Assembly (NCBI GenBank): GCA_023393165.1
Contig: JAEWMJ010000011.1
Coordinates: forward strand, 1-64,000
Length of the DNA stretch: 64,000 bases
Source: Bacillota bacterium
GTDB lineage: Bacteria; Bacillota; Clostridia; Christensenellales; Christensenellaceae
Direction of reading: 5' to 3'
Under the pieces are notes generated by a model. The model made no database searches. It saw only the letters and a program-made list of their open reading frames with translations, and had not been told where the DNA came from. Shown in pieces: positions 58,884 to 64,000 of this stretch (positions are counted from its first letter, which is position 1; each line of letters starts with the position of its first letter). The position numbers and the translations under genes are program-made.

Positions 58884-59712
58884 AAGAAAGGGCCGTAAAG
58901 AGGAGCAGAAGAGCGGCGCGCCTGAATGGATGAATACCTACGGCGACATGGTAACGCTTTTATTAACATTTTTTGTTCTGTTATTTGCCTTTTCCAATGT
59001 AGACAAACAAAAGTTTGCGGCGCTGATTGAATCTTTCTCGGGGACTCCTCCGACTGTCGTAATAGAGCCGATAGATATGACCAATCCCGTCCAGGGCTTT
59101 AAAGTGGAGGATTATATACCGGGCGTAAACGTCGGGCTTGCGGATCAGACCGAAGAGGAAGAAAAAAAGCAGCAGGAGGACGAGAAGACGGGCGGAGATA
59201 CCGAAGAAGAAAGGCAATACGATTACAGGGTAGAGGCGATTTTCTCGGATCTTTTTGAAAGGCTTCAGGCGTACATCCGGGAGAATCATCTGGAAGGTTC
59301 GCTGGTAGTTATGCGGGACGGTGAATATATAAATTTAACCGTAATCGAAGGGACTCTGTTTGATTCGGGGCAGGCGCAGCTGATTGGTTCCGCGCAGACG
59401 ATTTTGACGGATATAGGCGCAATGCTGAGTGAATCGCTTGATAGCATATACCGCATTACGGTGGAAGGACATACCGATAACGTACCGATATCCAACAGCC
59501 AGTTTGTGGACAACTGGGACCTCTCAACGAAACGGGCGACCAATGTGGTGCGGTATATGAACCAGACAAGCAATCTGCCGATGCCCATTTTCATAGCCGT
59601 CGGGAAAGGCGAATGGGAACCGGCTGCGTCAAACGACACCGAAGAGGGACGCAGGCAGAACAGGCGGGTACAATTTATTATTGCAAGTAAAAATTCTGGA
59701 ATAGAGGAATGA
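58876..59712 (+). CDS. motB: Flagellar motor stator protein MotB
   Basis: 278 residues. Asp24 in the single membrane helix (NTYGDMVTLLLTFFVLLFAFSN) is the ion-carrying residue; a Glu/Lys/Asp-rich linker (about 95-120) leads to the OmpA-like peptidoglycan-binding domain (VEGHTDNVPISNSQFVDNWDLSTKRATNV). Overlaps motA by 8 bases. Ion type (H+ or Na+) cannot be read with confidence. Confidence 0.96.
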   Translation: MNKRKGRKEEQKSGAPEWMNTYGDMVTLLLTFFVLLFAFSNVDKQKFAALIESFSGTPPTVVIEPIDMTNPVQGFKVEDYIPGVNVGLADQTEEEEKKQQEDEKTGGDTEEERQYDYRVEAIFSDLFERLQAYIRENHLEGSLVVMRDGEYINLTVIEGTLFDSGQAQLIGSAQTILTDIGAMLSESLDSIYRITVEGHTDNVPISNSQFVDNWDLSTKRATNVVRYMNQTSNLPMPIFIAVGKGEWEPAASNDTEEGRRQNRRVQFIIASKNSGIEE

Positions 59713-59718
59713 AGAACG

Positions 59719-60138
59719 ATGAATAAAAAGGTATTGGCAGTTGTATTGGTGGTGGTCGTCGCGGTGGCGGGCTATTTTATCTACGACTTAAAATTTAAGG
59801 ATCAGGGCGGGGAAGGCCAGCAGTCCGTAAACATTGAGGATATTTATTATTATTCTACAGGCGATTATTTTGTAACAAATATAAAAGACAGCAAATCCTT
59901 ATCCAAAGTTTCGGTATCGCTGGCTTTAACGGGTAAAGACCAGACCGAATTGCTCACGACCAACAACGCGCTGATCCGTTCGATTATTGTAGATGTCATG
60001 AGGAGTCATACCGAAGATGAATTGCGCGCCGTGGATGCCACAACGGTGTTGTCCGCTGAAATGCTTGCCAAGCTTAAAGCGGCGCTGAATATAGAAGATA
60101 TTGTGAATGTATATATCAGTGACTTTGTTATACAATAA
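59719..60138 (+). CDS. fliL: Flagellar basal body-associated protein FliL
   Basis: 139 residues. A short cytoplasmic start, one membrane helix (about 5-25), and the FliL domain (YYSTGDYFVTNIKDSKSLSKVSVSLALTGKDQTELLTTNNALIRSIIVDVM). Rings around the stator and raises torque. Starts 6 bases after motB. Confidence 0.93.
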   Translation: MNKKVLAVVLVVVVAVAGYFIYDLKFKDQGGEGQQSVNIEDIYYYSTGDYFVTNIKDSKSLSKVSVSLALTGKDQTELLTTNNALIRSIIVDVMRSHTEDELRAVDATTVLSAEMLAKLKAALNIEDIVNVYISDFVIQ

Positions 60139-60172
60139 CAGCTGAAAAAAAACGGAACAGGGGGAGCCCTTT

Positions 60173-61168
60173 TTGTCAAACATTCTATCTCAAAATGAAA
60201 TCGACAACTTGCTGAACGCTTTGAATGCGGGCACCGATGTTGAGCTCAATAATGAGACCACCGAAACCCAGCAGAGCGTCCGCACGTACGATTTCAGAAC
60301 AGCGAACAAATTTTATAAAGAACAAATGCGCACGCTGAATATTGTCTTCGATACTTTTGCGTATTTACTGTCCACAAAGTTAACGGGACTTCTGCATACC
60401 ATGTGCGAAGTGGAAGTGGTCTCGGTGGAAGAGCAGAGTTTTGGCGAATTCAACAACTCAATTTCTTCCCCCGTACTTTTGGGCATCATCGAAATGCCAC
60501 CGCTTCAGGGATCGCTTTTGCTGGAGGTATCTCCCGTACTAGCATATGGAATCATCAGCAGGCTTTTCGGCGGAGCTGCGGACTATACATTGTCCGGCAA
60601 ATCCTTTACGGAAATTGAAATGACGATCATCGAAAATCTGATGTACCAGATCATGGATATTTTCAGGGAGTCGTTCAAAAAGATTTTGATCGTGCAGCCG
60701 GAACTGTCCAGAATGGAAACGAGTTCCCAGTTTACGCAAATAGCCGCGATGAACGAACCGGCCGCTATCGTAACGATGAGTACAAAAATTGACGGCACGC
60801 AGGGGATGATATCCATATGCATACCGCACTTTTCCATACAGTCTATTTCAAAGGAATTGAACACGGCAAGCTGGTCCATTGCTTCCAACATGGTGCAGGC
60901 CCAGCAGGATAAAAAGGAAATCATGGAAAAGCAGTTGGACGAGACTTTTGTCACGCTGCAGGCCACGTTTAACGACACGTATACGACTTTAAGCGAGATA
61001 CTGAACATGCAGGTGGGGGATCTTATACGGATCAACCATAGCATTGATGAATATATCAAAATCAACGTAGAAGACATTCCTAAATTTGAAGGCGTTATTG
61101 GCGTTGAAAAAAATAAATATGCAGTACAGCTTGCAAATATAATCAAGGAGACTGATCCAAGTGAGTGA
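60173..61168 (+). CDS. fliM: Flagellar motor switch protein FliM
   Basis: 331 residues from TTG 60173, eight bases after AGGGGGAG. The N-terminal CheY-P-binding peptide LSQNEIDNLLNAL, the CheC-like middle domain (TMCEVEVVSVEEQSFGEF) and a C-terminal SpoA domain (about 250-331; MQVGDLIRINHSIDEYIKINVED) are present. C-ring component. Overlaps fliY by 8 bases. Confidence 0.95.
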   Translation: MSNILSQNEIDNLLNALNAGTDVELNNETTETQQSVRTYDFRTANKFYKEQMRTLNIVFDTFAYLLSTKLTGLLHTMCEVEVVSVEEQSFGEFNNSISSPVLLGIIEMPPLQGSLLLEVSPVLAYGIISRLFGGAADYTLSGKSFTEIEMTIIENLMYQIMDIFRESFKKILIVQPELSRMETSSQFTQIAAMNEPAAIVTMSTKIDGTQGMISICIPHFSIQSISKELNTASWSIASNMVQAQQDKKEIMEKQLDETFVTLQATFNDTYTTLSEILNMQVGDLIRINHSIDEYIKINVEDIPKFEGVIGVEKNKYAVQLANIIKETDPSE

Positions 61169-62267
61169 TAATTTTTTAAGCCAGGAACAAATAGAAAAGA
61201 TGCTCAGCGAGGCGGGACAGATCAAGGATGGAAGCGCCCTTTTTGCAGATGATTATCTTTCACGCGACGAACAGGATGTGCTGGGGGAAATCGGGAATAT
61301 TTGCATGGGTACGGCAGCTACCACCATGTTTACGTTACTGGGAAGAAAAGTGACGATCACCACGCCGTCCATCTCGGTGCATACGCTCAAAACTCTGAGC
61401 GAGGAGTATCCCGCGCCCATAGTTGTTGTGGAAGTCAACTACATCAAGGGCATTACGGGGAAGAATCTTCTGATATTAAAGGAATACGACGTTGCGCTGA
61501 TCACCAATCTGCTGCTCGGGGAAGACGGCCCGATCGACGAGAACAATATCCAACTGGACGAGACTCATTTAAGCGCGATACGCGAGGTAATGAACCAGAT
61601 GATCGGATCTTCCGCAACATCGCTTGCGGATATACTGCAAACGGCAATCAATATTTCGACGCCCCAGGCGAAGCAGATTTCCCTGAGTGATCAGGAAATA
61701 TCCGAAGCCTTTTTCGACGATAACGATCCGATTGTAAAGATCAATTTCAGAATGGAAATAGAAAATCTGTTAACCAGCGAAATCATGCAGATTCTTCCTT
61801 TGAACTTTGCGAAGAACCTTGCTTCAAACGTTATCAACGGCGCTGATCAGCCCACTCCCGAACCGGAAGTTGCCGCTTCAGCTGCGAAAACGCAATATCC
61901 GGAGCCGAGTTCCGCCGGAAACTCCAGCATTATTCGCGATAATCCGAATGTGGATGTAAAAGTTGCACAGTTTCCTTCTTTTGATTCATCCAGGCAACTC
62001 AACAATCCGCTCTTTGAAAATATCGGCATGATACTGGACGTTCCTATGAAGGTGACCGTGGAACTTGGTAAATCAAAAAAGAAAATCAAAGAAATCCTTG
62101 ATTTTAATATGGGGTCGGTCATCGTGCTGGACAAGATCGCCGGCGAAGCGGTGGATATTTTGGTAAACGGAAAAATTGTAGGAAAAGGAGAAGTTGTTGT
62201 CATTGACGATAATTATGGCGTTAGAATAACGGAAATTAATTTAACCTCAACCATGGAATTGTTATAG
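61161..62267 (+). CDS. fliY: Flagellar switch phosphatase FliY (FliN fused to CheC-like domain)
   Basis: 368 residues from GTG 61161 (AAGGAG ten bases upstream). N-terminal FliM-like CheY-binding peptide FLSQEQIEKML, then a CheC-like domain with both phosphatase motifs (DVLGEIGNICMGTAA and SAIREVMNQMIGSSA), a low-complexity linker (about 225-280), and a C-terminal FliN/SpoA domain (DVPMKVTVELGKSKKKIKEIL). Takes the place of FliN and drains CheY-P at the motor. No separate fliN in the window. Confidence 0.95.
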   Translation: MSDNFLSQEQIEKMLSEAGQIKDGSALFADDYLSRDEQDVLGEIGNICMGTAATTMFTLLGRKVTITTPSISVHTLKTLSEEYPAPIVVVEVNYIKGITGKNLLILKEYDVALITNLLLGEDGPIDENNIQLDETHLSAIREVMNQMIGSSATSLADILQTAINISTPQAKQISLSDQEISEAFFDDNDPIVKINFRMEIENLLTSEIMQILPLNFAKNLASNVINGADQPTPEPEVAASAAKTQYPEPSSAGNSSIIRDNPNVDVKVAQFPSFDSSRQLNNPLFENIGMILDVPMKVTVELGKSKKKIKEILDFNMGSVIVLDKIAGEAVDILVNGKIVGKGEVVVIDDNYGVRITEINLTSTMELL

Positions 62268-62304
62268 TACTTAAAGTAATGCAAATTAGCGGAAAGGCAA
62301 CAAA

Positions 62305-63342
62305 ATGGCTGTCGAAAACAATAAAATAAAAGTTCTGGTGGTGGACGATTCGCTGTTTTTCAGAACGGCAATTGCGAACGCTTTGTCCAATAATCCTAAT
62401 TTAAAGGTTGTGGGCGTAGCTGCAAGCGCGTTCGAAGCCAGAGATAAGATAAATGAATTAAATCCCGATGTCATGACGCTGGATGTGGAAATGCCGCAAA
62501 TGAACGGGATTGACTTTTTAAAAATGATGATGCCTAAAAATCCACTGCCTGTGGTGGTAGTGAGCGCCGTGAACGGGATTGTGTTCGAGGCGTTCAAAGC
62601 GGGAGCTGTGGATTTTGTGGTGAAACCGTCGTCAGCCAAACCGGACAATATAGGCGGCTTTTGCAGCGAACTTGCAAGCAAGATTTTGATTGCTGCCAGC
62701 GCCAGACTAAAATCCGGCAAAACGGACGTACAGCCTGCGGCGCCGAGAACGCTGGGCACTATAAAAAATACAGACGGACTGATTGCGCTTGGAGCCTCCA
62801 CCGGCGGTACGGAAGCTACAAGTACGATTTTAAAAGCGTTGCCTTCCACCATCCCCGGCATGGTCGTTACGCAGCATATGCCGCCGGTTTTCACGAAGAT
62901 GTATGCGCAGAGGCTTGACAAGGAATGCGCGCTTACCGTGAAAGAAGCGGAAAACAACGATATTATATTGCCGGGACACGTCTATGTTGCGCCCGGGGAC
63001 CAACAGATGGAAGTAGTGAAAAAGGGAAGTCAAATGGTCATCCGATGTTATGCGGGCGAAAGGGTAAGCGGACATTGCCCGTCGGTGGACGTGCTGTTCA
63101 ATTCGGTTGCGGGATTTGCCAATGAACATACCGTAGGCATTATTCTGACCGGAATGGGCTCGGACGGCGCAAAAGGATTGCTTGCCATGAGGCAAAAAGG
63201 CGCTTATACCATCGGACAGGATGAGAAAAGCTGCGTCGTATATGGAATGCCAATGGTTGCGTATAAAATAGGCGCGGTGGCCAAACAGGTATCTCTGGAT
63301 AAAATTGCGGATACGCTTCTGGATTATCTGGCTAAAAAATAA
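62305..63342 (+). CDS. cheB: Chemoreceptor methylesterase/deamidase CheB
   Basis: 345 residues. Receiver domain with Asp60 (VMTLDVEMPQMNG), linker near 130-160, then the methylesterase domain with Ser in LGASTGGTEA, His in TQHMPP and Asp in GMGSDGAKGL, a complete triad. CheB removes receptor methyl groups. Last gene of the operon; its stop codon touches the stop of the convergent gene on the minus strand. The matching methyltransferase gene cheR is not in the window. Confidence 0.96.
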   Translation: MAVENNKIKVLVVDDSLFFRTAIANALSNNPNLKVVGVAASAFEARDKINELNPDVMTLDVEMPQMNGIDFLKMMMPKNPLPVVVVSAVNGIVFEAFKAGAVDFVVKPSSAKPDNIGGFCSELASKILIAASARLKSGKTDVQPAAPRTLGTIKNTDGLIALGASTGGTEATSTILKALPSTIPGMVVTQHMPPVFTKMYAQRLDKECALTVKEAENNDIILPGHVYVAPGDQQMEVVKKGSQMVIRCYAGERVSGHCPSVDVLFNSVAGFANEHTVGIILTGMGSDGAKGLLAMRQKGAYTIGQDEKSCVVYGMPMVAYKIGAVAKQVSLDKIADTLLDYLAKK

Positions 63343-63621
63343 TCATTTCTGTTTGTAGTTTTGATCCATTTGAAATATAAAAACAAAGATCCGGGCTACC
63401 GCTTCGTATAATTTGGGCGGTATGGCGTCTCCAACAGACAGCGTTTGCAAAACCTGGGAGAGCTCGGCGTTCTCAAGAACAGGCACCTCGTTTTTTCCTG
63501 CTGTTTCAATAATTTTATCGGCTACAAAACCCTGGCCGACCGCTGTAATTACCGGCGCATTGTTTCGCTCCGGATCGTATTTCAAGGCGGCGGCTTGTTT
63601 TTTAGGGGTCGCTTTCTTCAT
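63343..63621 (-). CDS. FlhB C-terminal-domain-like export switch protein (FhlB/YlqH-like)
   Basis: 92 residues from ATG 63621, preceded by GGAGG; an upstream in-frame ATG at 63633 lacks a site. Matches the FlhB/YscU cytoplasmic domain (AALKYDPERNNAPVITAVGQGFVADKIIETAGKNEVPVLENAELSQVLQTLSVGDAIPPKLYEAVARIFVFI) but without the NPTH self-cleavage motif and without membrane helices. In Bacillus the similar YlqH can stand in for cleaved FlhB. Expressed behind the FliK-like gene (gap about 16 bases). Confidence 0.88.
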   Translation of the reverse strand: MKKATPKKQAAALKYDPERNNAPVITAVGQGFVADKIIETAGKNEVPVLENAELSQVLQTLSVGDAIPPKLYEAVARIFVFIFQMDQNYKQK

Positions 63622-63637
63622 TGAAGCCTCCATAGGT

Positions 63638-64000
63638 TTAAATCTGAATGTCCAGCCCGGCTGCCGGAAGACGGCTTTCCCTGGAAAAGAGTTCCTGCGC
63701 ATTGAGCGGAGTTGTTTTCTTCTCAATAAGCCCGAATTGCATGCTTTTTATCTGAAACCCGGACTCGGCAAGCGATTGTTTTAAGCTGGCGGCTTCCTTT
63801 TTCAGGTAGCCTGAAAAAGCCTCGGAATCCAGCCGGAAATTTACTTCCAGGCTGTTTCCTTCGCACTTCAGCATTGTTTCAACCCTTCCCAGATTTTGTG
63901 TTTCTAGGGCTATCAGGACTGAGCTTTGCTCGCGGGTGGCTTTTGACCTGCTGTTGCGCTCAAAAATATAAAGTTCCGCCGTGTTTTTTTGGTTTTCAAA
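63638..64000 (-). CDS. FliK-like protein, C-terminal part (cut by window edge)
   Basis: The last 120 residues are visible, open at the window end. The reading continues upstream of ATG 63874 without a stop (...ELYIFERNSRSKATREQSSVLIALETQNLGRVETML...). The pattern of LGRVETMLKCEGNSLEVNFRLDSEAFSGYLKKEAASLKQSLAESGFQIKSMQFG is that of a FliK C-terminal (Flg_hook-like) domain. It pairs with the FlhB-like gene downstream; the pair resembles the ylqG-ylqH pair of Bacillus. The start and any repeats lie outside. Confidence 0.75.
   Translation of the reverse strand, partial: FENQKNTAELYIFERNSRSKATREQSSVLIALETQNLGRVETMLKCEGNSLEVNFRLDSEAFSGYLKKEAASLKQSLAESGFQIKSMQFGLIEKKTTPLNAQELFSRESRLPAAGLDIQI

Overview
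The window looks like a chromosomal piece of a motile, low-to-mid GC, Gram-positive-type anaerobe of the class Clostridia. The evidence is a Bacillota-style flagellar and chemotaxis gene order (flhF-flhG-pilZ-sigD, flgM-flgN-flgK-flgL-fliW-csrA, cheC-cheD, fliY with CheC sites), sigma-D type promoters, Spo0A-box-like sites, an LPXTG-type surface protein with a class B sortase, and a CpsB/CpsA/CpsD/LCP capsule module. The exact genus cannot be read from the sequence. No tRNA, rRNA or CRISPR array was seen.

Layout. (1) 1-146: 3' end of a group II intron (domains V and VI). (2) 147-3590: a LacI-type regulator, then a sugar/redox operon (flavin oxidoreductase and TIM-barrel epimerase) whose promoter carries a perfect palindrome between -35 and -10. 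(3) 3591-4148: terminator, an unexplained structured stretch, and a decayed small helix-turn-helix gene. (4) 4149-10616: MalT-like LuxR regulator, large repeat-rich surface protein and class B sortase, which look like one surface-display module. (5) 10661-13163, minus strand: GH25 lysozyme and MATE transporter. (6) 13164-19041: a long leader region, then cpsB, a nucleotide-sugar 4,6-dehydratase, cpsA-like, cpsD-like and an LCP ligase, with no glycosyltransferases. (7) 19248-21965: two single-gene cheW units and an HD-GYP c-di-GMP phosphodiesterase, the last two with sigma-D-type promoters. (8) 22225-42830: a long fla operon running flgB to comFB (rod, type III export apparatus, flhF/flhG, PilZ brake, sigma-D, flhO/flhP, flgM/flgN, hook-filament junction, fliW/csrA). 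(9) 42961-44411, minus strand: flagellin with its own sigma-D promoter and a CsrA-type leader. (10) 44514-63342: a second long operon, cheC-cheD-cheY-cheA then fliF to fliY (MS ring, export ATPase, hook, motor, C ring) and cheB. (11) 63343-64000, minus strand: a FlhB-C-terminal-like export switch protein and the C-terminal part of a FliK-like protein, cut by the window edge.

How it fits together. The two long operons together encode nearly a whole flagellum plus most of a chemotaxis pathway. Absent from the window are fliD, fliS, cheR and receptors. Late genes (flagellin, cheW2, HD-GYP, flhO/flhP) carry sigma-D-like promoters; the window encodes sigma-D, its anti-sigma FlgM, and the FliW-CsrA pair that in Bacillus controls flagellin translation. 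Both long operons start with nearly the same promoter: a 16-base stretch containing a Spo0A box, a 22-base gap between -35-like and -10-like elements as in spoIIG-type promoters, then GGAGTAAA, a stem-loop and six T. I regard this shared leader as the most interesting signal. The capsule module, HD-GYP protein and PilZ brake lie together and suggest a c-di-GMP-linked switch between motility and surface polysaccharide (inference).
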